The position numbers and the translations under genes are program-made. 53,172 bases of DNA, from contig JABCPU010000446.1 of NCBI GenBank assembly GCA_016800925.1, positions 1 to 53,172 of the forward strand, written 5' to 3'. Under the pieces are notes generated by a model, which did no database searches, had not been told where the DNA came from, and saw only the letters and a program-made list of their open reading frames with translations. Source of the stretch: Suillus spraguei (taxonomy: Eukaryota > Basidiomycota > Agaricomycetes > Boletales > Suillaceae). This document shows, piece by piece, positions 10,009-21,930 of this stretch (position 1 is the first letter of the stretch; every line of letters starts with the position of its first letter).

Positions 10009-13000
10009 CTACAATATCTCAAGCGTCTTGACCATGTCCGGAATGGAAGAAATGTCTTTGACCTGTGCAATGATGTCATGATCCGACGCGATTCTCTTGT
10101 ATTCCCTGCCACGCTGCTGTGCTAGCAAAAATGCGCTAAAAGGCTGCTCAAGACGAGCAGTCAATCGCAGCGCTTGATCGATCAATGCCGAATCAATCGA
10201 CTCCTGTGCTTCAGGAAACCTGTCAGGCGATTCCTGTAATGGAGACCCGGTAAGAGACCAACAGTCTTCTCCGCTCTGCCTGTCAACGTCAGGTAACTCT
10301 GCCAAGCCAGACGACTCAGCGAAGTCAGGAAGCTCGAGGAGATGTCGATTCCACGGACGAACAAGGAAATATGTCTGCATAGTGAGTCGTCGTGATAAGA
10401 ACGGAGTCAGCTTGTCCGTCGTGGTGATCCGTAGGTCATGAAGCCCGTCAGCCTTGATTTCATATGTCTCCTGGTCTTGAGCTCGACTGCGTTTGACTGC
10501 TGTGACACGAAATGCGATGCAAGGCAGATGCAGCCTGCAATTTGCGAAACGAGGAGCATTCAGGTTGTCAAGCAGGGCGTAAAGTTTCAAAACGAAATCT
10601 ACACCCATGACGTGTCGGAGCGAGGAGATTGACGTCTCAATGTCTCCTTCGGACAGAGATGGCATGGTGTATGGCGGCGCTTTGTATGAAGTGATATCGG
10701 CGGGCAGACAGCTATTGAATTCGGACGACTCCCCCACCCAGTCCAAGGCACTGATGTCACCCGACTGAGCTACAACCTCCTGCAAGAGCCTCCCAAGCGC
10801 ACTTTGCTTCTTCTCGCCATAAATGACAGGCAGTCTGACGCCGAAGATACCAAACAATGAGTACGCAATGTCTTCCTGCCATGTGGTAACCCGCGCCGAC
10901 ACCCATTGGAGCTTCTCCCGCGCGTCTCTCATCCCTGGACGGAAGGCGATGAGGGCCTGTGCATCTATGCCTGTCGCATCTCCCATCTCCTTCATGATTA
11001 CAAGGGAATCCTTGTGGTTAGGAGAGCGATCGTCAAGATATGGAGACCAATCCTTCTGATAAAATAGGACAAGTCTGGGGGCGAGGAATTCCTGAACTGT
11101 CCATCCTCGCGTGTTCCAAGCACTATTTGCGAGTGCCCCAGGCTGCGACGAAGGTGGAACATCCGACAGGTAGATGATGGTAAGCGTTGAATGGCGATAC
11201 CAGATAAACATGGAGTTGACCGATTGTTGGACCTCTACATTATTGGTCTGGTCGATGCAACAAGTATCGACCCATGCCCAGCGATACCCTTTATCACGAG
11301 CTGTTTCACAGAATGACTGCAACTTTGCGATGCCGCCAACTGGATCCAAGTCGTATACCACCTTGCCCTGGATATCGTGCAACAACGGCTCCGTCCCTTC
11401 CCACCTATGTGATAGCATGACATAACCGAAGTACGCCGCTACCACATCTTGGATACGTTCTATCTCAAGGTCTGGATACTTCATGGCGGATGACAAAAGT
11501 TCTTTGTACTCTGCGCTCATTCTAAAGGTACTGATCTGTACCTCACGATTGCATAAAAGCCCAGTGGAGGTGTTGATTAGACGATGTGGGGCGTCGTCGA
11601 GTCGAGCCTTGATGGCCTCTTGAATAGCACTTTCTGCTTTGTATGGGGGAGTATACTGTTGGTGCAAGTCTGGAAGAAGAGTCAACAATGTTGAAGGATG
11701 TGTCATTTGGAGCGTACTTCGCGTTTGCGTGTCGGGAGTATTTTCCAACTTAGAGAGCATGGTTCTGAAGGCCTCAATGGCTTCATCATATCGCTTTGTG
11801 TCATGAAGTACCGCATGCTTCAACTGATAACCAATGTAAGATGAAGGATTGAGTTCGATGACCTGCATGTCATCAAAATGAGTATCGAATACGAAACGGC
11901 GGTTGTCATCGCACCTTTTCCGCGTCGAGGAGTGCGTCGTTCCATAGCATTTTCGCTGACCTCGCTCTACTGCGGCTCGCAAAGATGATATCAGTTCCAG
12001 AACCGAAGTCAATCGCCGCGGAGTAAAGCTCAATAGCCTTCTCGTAATTATCCTCAGTGAGGGCAATATCTCCGTCTGTAGCAAGATCAGTCCCCCCGGC
12101 GGCAGCATAGACCACATTGCAATCTCGTTTGAAAGCTAAGTGAAATGATGGGGTTGAGAATTATACCTGGTTGACATCACGGAGACTTGCCTGTGGACCA
12201 ATCAAGGCAGCGTGCTTTTGTGGCCTCATCGGCCGTATCCATCATATATCGATATGCTTTGATGGCTTCAGGAAGTCTACCTGCCCGAAGGAGCGCATGA
12301 CACCGATTCTGGTGTGCAGTTCGCCACAAGGACATGAGGTTCCACCCGAATAACTAGGAAAAGTACGATAGGGCGTGAAAACCCGATTTGCAGTTAGATA
12401 CCAATGAACCTACTACCACGAAGACATCATATTTGGAATGGATGGCCGACATGGACGAGAAACGAATGGCGTTGACAGCACAAGTGAAGTGGTCAGCAGC
12501 TTCGCTGTGACGCACATTCACGCCTGCCAAGGCATTCAAGCCTAAGTGGACATGTAAATAAGCCTGAGCGGAAAAGATTGTGATATTCAGTGTCGATCCA
12601 TGGTTCTGGTGTCAATAACACTCACTTCCACGATTTGACAGGCAAGGATATCGACACTGGGACAAATGGTAGCTAGGTCTTGGACGCGCAGAATAGCCTC
12701 CTCATGTTCATTTGCGTTGAAAAGGGCGATGGCCTGACAGCCGCAACATGAGTAGCGACCACATGAGACAAGAATGACGCACCTTGATCAAGAGCAGGAG
12801 ATGTGTTTTCTTAAGATTTGTATCCACAAACATGAACCCGAGGTCAAACGCTTTCATCGCGTTCTGGAACTCCCTTTTACCGCAGAGAGCGATACCTTTG
12901 GAGATACAGCCCATGAAGGATGGATGGATGTTGATGCTCTATATGGCCATATAAGATGCCTGTGTTAAAAAGTCGTGACAGGACAGTGCATCTCACCTTG

Positions 13001-14395
13001 AGTGCGTCATCAAGTGCGCGGTCCCAGTCGCCTTGTCTCGCCATAACAAACGAGCGATTCGCATGAGAGTTGTAGTCGTTGCTATTAGCGTTTATCTCTT
13101 TAGTGAGCAGCCTGTCAGCAGTAGACAAGTCGCCGGTTATGCATGCATTGCGGGCTGTTGTGTCGATAGCGAGGATCTGCATCACCCATGGTCAGATTGC
13201 ATGGTGAGAATGAATACTAGAAACAAACCTCGCAATCAGAATGTTGAACCTTGATATCAGCATTGAGGATCAATATGCAAAGAGATGAGCAAAGCATGGG
13301 AACTCACATTATCTGCTACTTGTTCCTTCGGGTGTCTTCCCGTGACACATCCTTGAAAAAAATGAGATGAGCAAGGGATGGAAGCTCAACAGAATCTTAC
13401 ATCTGATGTCTGGACCTCGGGAACATCCTCAAGCAAAGGTACCGCCACTTTGAGATCATTTTATCTTTTCCACCGCTAAGGATGTGTTTGCCATCCATGG
13501 AGAAGGTAACACAATATACCGGATCGGTGCAAGTGAATATCGCGATGGTTTGATGATCCGAAAGCCGCCAAATGCGAACCTGGCGATCATCAGATGCGGA
13601 CGCGAGAAGGGTGCCAGTAGGGTTAAGGGCAATCATCTCGACATGCCCAGTATGACCCTTGCAGGATTCACCGACTTGCATCCAGGTCGATGAATCCCAG
13701 ATCCGTATGGTGGGATCATTGCTATTACCACCAGAGATAAGCTGTTTTCCATCCAGCGTCCACGCGAGTGACTTATTCCATGATTCATGACCGCTGAACT
13801 TTGCGATGCATTCCCTTGTGCCTGGATTCCATATTTGAATATCCAAAGCGGTTGCGATGGCAAGGTATTCACCAGACGGCGAATACCGAACGCAGTTGAC
13901 TCGGTTGCCACAATTGATTGGATTTCCTTGCATCTGCCATGTTTTTGTGTTCCAGAGCTTTGTTGTTTTGTCTTTTGAGCCACTCGCAATAAATGTGCTG
14001 TCCGGGGAAAAATCAAGCGACATTATTATGTCGTAGTGGACTTTGATGGGTTGTGTGAGAGATTCGCCGTCTCTGTTCCAGGGGATGAGTTCTCCGTCCA
14101 AATCACCGCTTGCGATGAATTGCCCATCTCTTGATACCGCAATTCCACCTACTCCGCAGTGATGCCCCTCCATTTTCTTCAACACAACACCGCTTTCCAA
14201 GTCCCACAAACGAAGCGTCTTGTCGAACGAGGCCGTGACCATACGGCGTCTATCGGAGAAGACTGCTACTCCCGAAATATCACGTTCATGACCTTCAAAT
14301 GCGATTGGAATGACGGGCTGGCCTTCTGTCATTCTGCTCAAGGTGGATGGCGTTGAGCACAACTTGCTGGAGAGTTTGTGGATGTCTTGATCCAA
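10009..14395 (-). CDS. WD40-TPR-HET protein (NLR-like allorecognition/cell-death candidate), copy 1
   Basis: Eleven exons join in phase: 14395-13401, 13351-13308, 13249-13229 (21-bp microexon), 13176-12997, 12938-12783, 12733-12626, 12563-12414, 12353-12191, 12135-11915, 11862-11718 and 11669-10009, giving about 1,280 residues. Residues about 35-320 form seven WD40 repeats (GH..WD/WN), a predicted beta-propeller. About 350-735 are TPR-like helices (e.g. YEKAIELYSAAIDF). From about 815 is a HET domain with MLSHRWEG, WVDTCCIDQ and RGWTVQEF. The C-terminus is TLEIL. HET domains trigger incompatibility cell death in fungi; WD40 repeats often sense ligands. No NACHT or NB-ARC lies between. The intron at 12190-12136 appears GC-AG. 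Frame breaks: one base missing near 13448 and one near 13335; both are present in copy 2, so error is possible. A divergent flavin-reductase-like pseudogene lies upstream. Confidence 0.85.
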
Positions 14396-14624
14396 GTTTC
14401 AGAGGTGTGTGAACCGGGACTTTCTGTGCTTTTGCATAGCCTCAACCTGCTTCACATACCTATCATTAGATGCGAACACAGCGCCTGAAACCTATATTGA
14501 TGTAATCTGCAGCCAATCCAGGGCCAGCTTTCCTCTCTTCATCTAGCTATCCACCATGACCATCCATCCATTCGATTCCATCATGGACGCACGGCCAGTG
14601 AGTCGATACCATTCCTACCGGAAA
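14396..14624. promoter_or_regulatory. Divergent intergenic region between the HET gene and the flavin-reductase-like pseudogene, copy 1
   Basis: This short interval separates the minus-strand HET gene start from plus-strand remains of a flavin-reductase-like gene, so it should hold the HET promoter and may once have been bidirectional. No TATA box is obvious. The same arrangement recurs at 20974-21200 and 50122-50350, so the divergent pair was duplicated as a unit. Confidence 0.4.
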
Positions 14625-15400
14625 AATTTGAGTTGCAGGCGAATCTGCAAGGTGGAAAGTCTATAACACAGCAGAAACAAACATGCGTACGTACCCCTCT
14701 GCTTGTTATTCAGCTGTAATCGTCATTGCGATCAACAGCGATATCTACAAGCTCTTCACTTCAAGTATCGTGCCTCCCCCTATTGCATTAGTGACTATGA
14801 TCAGCGACTACGGCGTAGAGAACCTGGCGCCATTCTGGTTAGCTACACACTTGTTATCAAACGTGTTCTGCACACTCACCTGGCTTGCATCCACCAGTTC
14901 GCTCAACATAGTAGGCAATACAACAAACAACATCTTAGTTCGATAACCTCTTCCCATGCGTCACGAACGACCCGCCCGTCATCTCATTCGAATGCAACCA
15001 CAGCACTCCGGGCCGCCTCAAATACACAGTCGCGAACGTGAAGATTAGCCGGAGATCGACCATTATCGGCTAGCCATTCGTTGTTAACGCAGAGGCAAGT
15101 ACCATAGATACTCCTCCAGGCCCCGACGACTCACGAGTGGACTATCAGCGATCTGACAAAGAAAAATGTGTATTCGTGTGCACCATGGAGTGCGACGTGA
15201 TTTCATTTGCTGCCAAGCCCGCTCCTTCGCTAACCACGCTACCTTAGCCCAGCAGCTCTGCAAATCTATAGATACGACATATGATCCACCAAGTGACATG
15301 CAAGCACCGCATCACGCTCACCCTCGCCCACGTCAAATACACCCACATGCACAAAGATATACTCACAAGCATGGTATCACTTACCACTACCAGAAAATAA
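14625..15400 (+). pseudogene. Flavin reductase-like, FMN-binding split-barrel protein, decayed, copy 1
   Basis: Plus-strand fragments, in family order, read ARWKVYNTAETN, then DIYKLFTSSIVPPPIALVT, DYGVENLAPF, NDPPVISFECNHSTPGRLK and, near 15340, an HVKYTHMHKD block. These match the order of motifs in the flavin reductase-like domain (DIM6/NTAB type), which binds FMN through the P..IALV..IS..G..N.APFS strand. A TAG stop at 15071-15073 replaces a GAG codon kept in the sister copy at about 21630. Further frameshifts separate the pieces, and the APFS serine is missing. Introns are hard to place. Family assignment comes from motif recognition, not a search. Confidence 0.6.
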
Positions 15401-16453
15401 TGAGAATGGCACATTATCTCTGTCTTTCCTTGTAAGTTTTACTCATGAGTCAAATGGATCCCGAACGTCTCTCAGGGTGTTCAGCACCACATATCACAAT
15501 ACAGAGATGTAACATAGACCTACGACAACAATCAGTCTGGTCTGTTCCGTCTTGCCCATCTTTGCATCGTTCGCGATCATAGTAGTCCGTCACGACGTTC
15601 ATCAATCATCACGATCTCGCTCCCTTTGGTCTAAATCCCTGCCGCTGTCCCTTCTACTATCATCTCATCTCCTCCTGTCATCACTGTCACATTCTTGTCG
15701 CCTATCACGATCATTTTGTCTCCTAGGGTCACGGACATCCAGATCCCTCCATCTAGACCCATCCTCTCAATTTCTCACAGTTATCATCCCTCCTACTACT
15801 CTTCCCTCAGCTCCGTCTGACGGCGAAACCCTCCTTGAAACAGTTGCAGTCCCACTGCCACTCTTGCTGTCCTCCCTACTGTTCTCCTGTCCCACAAGCG
15901 TGACATATCACTGTAGGGTTGTTGAGTCATGTGACCTGTTCATAGACTCAATCCACAAGACCCGTGACGCACAGGGCCATGTAGTGCGTCAGGCGAAAAT
16001 TGGATTGGCACGTTGGCAGTCAAGGATGTTTCGCTTGAATACTGATGGCTGAGTGTAAGGGAGAGGGTGAGTATGTGGGTGATATGCTAATAGGTACTGC
16101 CTTGCCAGTAAATCAGTCATGCGATGGTGTACTATATGCGTAGCCCTTACCAAGCCCGTAAAGATGATATGCGATGTTGTCCATCGTGATCGAAATTGTC
16201 TAACCTCGTGCTGAAAAAGATAGAGTGCTGGGTTTCTGCATGCTCGGTCATTTCAACGTCGATAGAACACAACGTAATCAACTTCAAGCGTCGGAGACCC
16301 TCACCCCCAACTGTTTGGGTGTGAGAGCGTTATAGGTCGGACACAACTCATCCCATCCGGTTGGAAAGTAGTTTAGTCATGCAATTCACTTTCTTCACGG
16401 ACAACCTACGTGGTTCTGGTTCATTTTCGTGTGGTTTCTGAAGGATTTTCAGG
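15401..16453. other. Intergenic region with a CT-rich block, copy 1
   Basis: No reliable gene. A pyrimidine-rich block at about 15620-15900 gives a 166-codon plus-strand frame rich in Ser/Leu. On the opposite strand the same block reads as Arg/Asp/Ser-rich peptide (e.g. RRQNDRDRRQECDSDDRR) broken by stops. Either is probably a compositional product. The block repeats at 22180-22480 and 51340-51600. Unit homology with the older duplicate ends near 16071. Confidence 0.45.
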
Positions 16454-16636
16454 GCTTCGGTTTCATATATGTAGTACTTCCTGGTCTTGAACACGACTCC
16501 GCTTGACTACTTGCTACAACATGCGAGGGCAGATGCAGCCTGCAGTTCGCGAAACGAGAAGCGTTCAAGTTGTCAAGCAGGGCGTGAAGTTGATCTACAG
16601 CCATGACATATCGGAGCGAGGATATCGATGTCTGAA
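16454..16636 (-). pseudogene. Isolated HET-gene fragment, copy 1
   Basis: On the minus strand this 183-bp stretch matches the HET gene at about 10443-10632, including the segment reading RFANCRLHLP, but it has no HET domain or stop context. It lies just downstream of the HET pseudogene ending at 16763, as an extra partial copy. It repeats at 52166-52348. With the 9851-9923 relic it shows that more than two HET genes once stood here. Confidence 0.65.
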
Positions 16637-16762
16637 GCCTATTGTTTCAACTTTATCCTATGGTGAGACACCGCAAATGAATGATGGGGTAAGGGCGTAA
16701 AGACGGAAATATCGAGAATGAAAACTGCAGATATTTCTTCCAAAACAAATGAGTACACACAG

Positions 16763-19700
16763 CTACAATATTTCGAGTGTCCTGACGTCCATCATACCGT
16801 GAACAGAATCCACTTCTTGGACTTGTGTAATGATATCATGGTCTGATGCGATTCGCTTGTGTTCTCCGCTGTTGCTGCACTAGCAGGAATGCGCTGAATG
16901 GCTGTCCAAGGCGGACAATCAATCGCATTGCGCGCTCGCCCAATTGTGAATCAACTGGTCCTGTTCCCCGGACGACTCAGGCAGAGAAAAGTCATCGTCA
17001 TCGTCATCCACGCTCTCTGCATCGTCTCCATGGTCAGGTAGCTCGAAGAGACGACGATCCCACGGACGGACGAGTAAGAATGACTGTCGAGCAGGTCTTC
17101 CTCGTGTGAACTGAGATAACTTGTCCTCCGTAGTGATTTGCAGGTCACAAAGCCCATCTGCCTTGACTGCATACGTAAAGTAGCTCTCCTTGTGTTCAGT
17201 TGATCTCCGTCTGATTTCTGTGACAGGGAATACGATACATGGCAGATGCAGCCGGCGGTGATCAAAACGTGGGGCTCTCAGGCGTCGAGCCAGCTGTATA
17301 ACTTCAAGGCTAACTCGACAACCACGGTATCTTGCAGCGACGAACTGATCTCTGTATCTCATCTTCAGATATAGGTGGCGGCATGTACGGTGGGTTTCGT
17401 ATGAGTGATTGGGCAGGCAGACAGCTGTTGAATTCAGATGACGTTCCGACCCAGTCCAGGGCAGTAATGTCCCCAGATCGCAACATCTCCTGCAAGAGCC
17501 GCCCGAGGCCATTTGCTTCTTCTCGCCATATATGATAGGAAGTTGGACACCAAATATTCCAAATAATGAGTACGCGATATCTTCCTCCACTGTAGTGACC
17601 GCGTCGACGCCCATTGCAGTTTCTCACGAGCTTTATCATTCCAGGACGGAAGCACAAGGGTCTGTGCATCATCCCTGTCGCATCCTCCAACTCCTGCATG
17701 ATCGCCGCAGACTGCTTGTGGTTGGGAGAGTGGTCGTCAAGATATGGGGTCCAGTCACTTTGGTAGAAGCGGATGACTTTCGGAGCAAGGAATTCCGGTA
17801 CGGTCCATCCTCGCGTGTTCCAGCGCTCCTTGCCAGGCGCCCGGCTTCGACGAAGGCGGAACATCCGACAGGTAGACCATCGTGAGCGCTGAGGTGCGAT
17901 ACCAGGCGAACATGGAGTTAAGGGATTTTTGAAGTTCGACGTTGTTAGCTTGGTCGATGCAACATGAATCCATCCACCCCCAGCGATACCCCGCAGCACG
18001 AGCTGTTTTGCAGAAAGACTGCAACTTGGTAATGTGCCAACGCTTTCAACTGATAAACTTTGTCCTTATGTCCTGCAGCAGCGTTCCTTTCCTTCCCACC
18101 GGTGCGATAGCGTGACACAACGGAAGTACGTGGTCACTACATCTTTGGTGCCTCCTTTCGGAGATCTACGTGCACCAATAATGATGATAAAAGTCCTTGT
18201 ATTCTTGGTCCTTCTGAAGGCTTGATCTGTACATCTCGATCGCATAAGCGCCCAGGAAGGTATTGAGCAGATGATGGGGGCGTCCTTGAGTTGAGCCTTG
18301 ATGTCTCTTGATAGCTCTTCTGCTTCGGATGGATTGAATATTGTTGGCGTAACTCTGGAGAAGAGTCAATCATGTTTAAGGATGTGTAATTTGGGGCGTA
18401 CTTTGGTTTGCGTGTCAGAAGCATTTTTAACAAGCATGGATTTGAATGCCTCGATGGCTTCATCATACCGGTGTGCGTCATGGAGTACCGCATGTTCAAT
18501 GATATCCAATGTAAGATGAGGGTGAGTTCGATGACCTGTGTATCACCGAAATGAGTGTCGAATATGAAACGGCAGTTGTCATCGTACCTTTTCTGCATCG
18601 ATGAGTGCGTCGTCCCATAGCATTTTTCCTGACCTCGCCTTACTGCGGTTGCGAAGAAGTATCGGTTGCAAATCGAGGTCGATCACCGAGAGTAAAGTTC
18701 AATAGCCCTGTCGTAATTACCCGCAGCAAGAGCATCATCACCGCCCGCGGTATGCCTGCAATCTCGTTTGAAAGCTAAGTGAATGATGGATGAGAATTAT
18801 ACTGGTTGACATCACAAGACTTGCCTGTGGACCAATCAAGGCAGCGTGCTTTCGTGCCTCATCAGCCTATCCATCATATATCGATATGCTTTGAAGCTTC
18901 GAAGTTTACCTGCCCAAGGAGCGCTGGCACCGATTCTGGTGTGCGTTCCCACAAGGACATGAGGTCCCACCCGAATAACTAGAAAGCACATGAGGTGTGA
19001 AATGATTGCAGTTTTATCGATGAACCTACCACCACGAAGACATCATATTTGAATGGATGGCGACATGGACGAGAAACGAATAGATTGATGCGAAGTAAAG
19101 TGGTCAGCAGCTTCGTTTGACGCACTCCATCCACGCTATTAAGAATTCAACCTATTGGACGTGTAGATAGCCTGAGGGAAGATCGCAAAATTCAGCGTTA
19201 ATGTATGGATCTGGTGCAATAACACTCACTCCACGATTTGACAGGCAAGAATATCGACATTGGACAAGTGGTAGCTAGGTCTTGGACGCGCAGGATTGCC
19301 TCTCATGTTCATTGCATTAAAAAGGGCGATGGCCTGACAGCCCCACATAAGTAGTGACCACACAAGACAAGAATGACGCACCTTGATCAAGAGTAGGAGA
19401 TGGGTTTTCTTGAATTTGGTCCACAAACAGGAACCCAAGGTCAAACGCTTTCATCGCGTTCCGGAACTGCCTTTTACCGCAGAGAGCGATACCCTTGGAG
19501 ATGCAGCCCATCAAGGATGGCTGAATGCTCATGCCCTATATCGCCATGTAAGATATCCTGCACGAGAGGACAGTGTATATCACCTTGAGTGCGTCATCAA
19601 GTGCATGGTCCCAGTCTGCTTTTCTTGCCATAACAAACGAGCGATTCGCATAAGAGTTGTAGTCGTTGCTATCATCGCCGATCTCTTTTGTGAGCAGCCT

Positions 19701-20973
19701 GTGAGCATAGACAAGTCGCCGGTTAAGCATGCATTGCGAACTGTCGTGTTGATGGCGAGGATCTGCATCACCCATGGTCAGATTGCATGGTGAGAATGAA
19801 GACTAGAAACAAACCTCGCAATCAGACTGTTGAACCTGGTATCAACATTGATGATCAATATGCAAGGAGACGAGCAAAGCAAGGGAACTCACATTATCTG
19901 ACACTTGTTCCTTCGGGTGTGTTCCCGTAACACATGCTTGAAGAAAATGAGATGAATAAGGGCGGAAGAAAAACAGAATCAGCTTACACCTGATGGCTGA
20001 TCGTTGAGAATACCCTCCGACGAAGGTACTGCCCACTTTGAGATCATTTGATCTTCTCCTCCACTAAGGATGTTTACCATCCATGGAGAAGGTAACACAA
20101 TATACCGGATTGGTGCAAGTGAATATCGCGATGGTTTGTCGATCCGAAAGCCGCCAAATGCGAACCTGGCGATCATCAGATGCGGACGCGAGAAGGGTGC
20201 CAGTAGGGTTGAGGGCGATCATCCAAACAGTTTAGTATGACCCTTGCATGGTTCACCGACCTGCTTCCAGGTCGATGAATCCCAGATCCGTATGGTGGGA
20301 TCATAAAATCGCCACTTGAGACAAGCTGTTTTCCATCGGGCGTCCACGCGAGTGAATAATTCCATGATCCATTAGAGTGACCCTTGAACTGTGCGATGTG
20401 TTCCTTGTGCCTGGATTCCATATTTGAATATCCAAAGCGGTTGCGATGGCAAGATGTTGCCAGACGGTGAATACCGAACGCAGTAGACTTGGTTGCCACA
20501 ATTGATTGAATATCCTTGCACCTCCCACGTTTTTGTGTTCCAAAACTGTGTTGTGTTGTCTTTTGAGCCACTCGCAATAATTGTGCTGTCCGGGGAAAAA
20601 TCAAGCGACGTTATCTTTCGGAGTGGATTTTGATGGGTTTGGTGAGAGATTCGCCGTGTCTGTTCCAGGCGATGAGTTCTCCGCCCAAATCACCGCTTGC
20701 TATCAATCGCCCATCTCTCGATACTGCGACTCCTCGTACTCCGCGGCAATGTCCCTCTATTTTCTTTAATACAACACCGTTTTCCAAGTCCCACAAACGA
20801 AGCGAATTGTCGTCCGAGGCTGTCACCATACGGCGTCTATCGGGGAAGACTGCGACTCCCAAAATATTACGTTTATGACCTTCAAATGTTAAAGGTCCTT
20901 CTTCTGTCATTCTGCTCGAGGTGGATAGCGTTGAGCACAACTTGCTGGAGAGCTTCTGGATGTCTTGATCCAA
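16763..20973 (-). pseudogene. Second WD40-TPR-HET gene, heavily frame-shifted
   Basis: This is a paralogue of the gene at 10009-14395 along its whole length: start MDQDIQKLSSK at 20973, WD40 blocks to about 20030, TPR segments 18580-19790, HET motifs (NTRGWTVPEFLAP, DWTPYLDDHSPNH) at about 17700-17830 and the terminal TLEIL with stop at 16763. Frame is lost dozens of times, largely by one-base deletions, so no long product is possible. Exon order and several intron positions are still recognisable. The partner in the recent duplicate (52482 onward) keeps a 145-codon stretch open where this copy is broken, so part of the decay, or sequence error, is specific to this copy. Confidence 0.85.
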
Positions 20974-21204
20974 GTTTCAGAGGTGTGTGAACCGGGCCTT
21001 GCTGTGCTTTTGCATAGCCTCAACCTGCTTCACATACCTATCATTAGACACAAGCCCTATATTGATGTAATCTGTAGCCAATCCAGGGCCAGCTTTCCTC
21101 TCTTCTTCTAGCTAGTCCATCCATCCATTCGATTCCATCACCGACATCATCATGGACGTACGGCCAGAGAATCGACACTATTCATGCCCGAAAAATCGAG
21201 TTGC

Positions 21205-21930
21205 GGGCGAATCTGCAAGATATAACACAGCAGAAACAAACATGTGTACTCCTCTGCTTGTTATTCACTGTAATCGTCATCGCGATCGACAGCGATATCT
21301 ACAAGCTCTTCATTTCAAGTATCGTGCCTCCCCTATTGCATCAATGTCCATGATCAACGACTAGGGCGTAGAGAACCTGGCGCCGTTCTGGTTAGCTACA
21401 CATTTGTTATCAAACACGTTCTGCACACTTACCTGGATTGCATCTACCAGCTCGTTCGACATAGTAGGCAATACAACAAACAACATCTCTCTTCATCAGT
21501 TCGATAACCTCTTTCCATGGGTCACGAACTACCCGCCTGTCATCTCATTCGCATCCAAGCACAGCACTCCAGGCTGCCTCAAAGTCACAGTCGCGAACGT
21601 GAAGAATAGCCGGAGATCAACCATCATCGGCGAGTCATTCATCGTCAATGCAGAGGCAACTGCCATAGATATTTCTCCAGGCCTTGATGAGTGGACTATC
21701 AGCGGTCTCTCAGAAAAATGGCTATGCGTGCACAGCATGGAGGGTGAGGTGATTTCAGTTCCTGCCAAGCCCGCTCCTTCGTTTACCACGACCACGCTAC
21801 CTTAGTCCAGCAGCTCTGCAAATCCATAGATATCACATATGATCCACCAAGTGACATGCGAGCACCGCATCACGCTCATTCTCGCCCACGTCAAATACAC
21901 TAACGTGCACAAAGATATACTTACAAGCAT
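21205..21930 (+). pseudogene. Flavin reductase-like pseudogene, unit A'
   Basis: This is the paralogue of 14625-15400. The stretch 21404-21805 is open for 133 codons and includes NYPPVISFASKHSTPG, TVANVKNSR, ESFIVNAEATAID and DEWTISGLSEK, in the order expected for a flavin reductase-like FMN-binding domain. The upstream exon with SSIVPP is frame-shifted, and the C-terminal part after about 21800 is broken. It keeps GAG where the other two copies have TAG. No complete gene remains. It is divergent from the HET pseudogene. Confidence 0.6.

Larger units (their letters stand above)
10009..16071. repeat. Older tandem duplication, unit A (HET gene plus flavin-reductase-like pseudogene)
   Basis: Unit A (10009-16071) and unit A' (16763-22635) share the same gene order and orientation and are alignable throughout, but have many substitutions and indels. 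Homology ends near 16071 and 22635. Because both units, or their beginnings, also occur in the 35.7-kb-distant block, this duplication came before the recent one. Confidence 0.85.
1464..17445 (+). repeat. Recent segmental duplication, copy 1
   Basis: This interval matches 37235-53172 in the same orientation. The offset drifts from 35771 to about 35725 through small indels. It carries, in order, the Harbinger remnant, the Tnp2-like gene, the accessory gene, the WD40-TPR-HET gene, the flavin-reductase-like pseudogene and the 3' end of the second HET pseudogene. The right limit given here is only where the partner copy meets the window edge. The WD40-TPR-HET main exon differs by one residue in about 600, whereas the last 5 kb carries many single-base indels. 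Both breakpoints are outside what can be compared. Confidence 0.93.

Noticed and set aside
10009..12117. A single uninterrupted 702-codon HET protein starting MWSMLPPGG
   Set aside because: Its first part is out of frame with the TPR exon (YEKAIELYSAAIDF); two 52-53-bp GT-AG introns restore the TPR frame and join it to HET.
15552..16052. 166-codon plus-strand frame rich in Ser and Leu
   Set aside because: Low-complexity product of a CT-rich tract; no domain, and the frame is not kept in the third copy.
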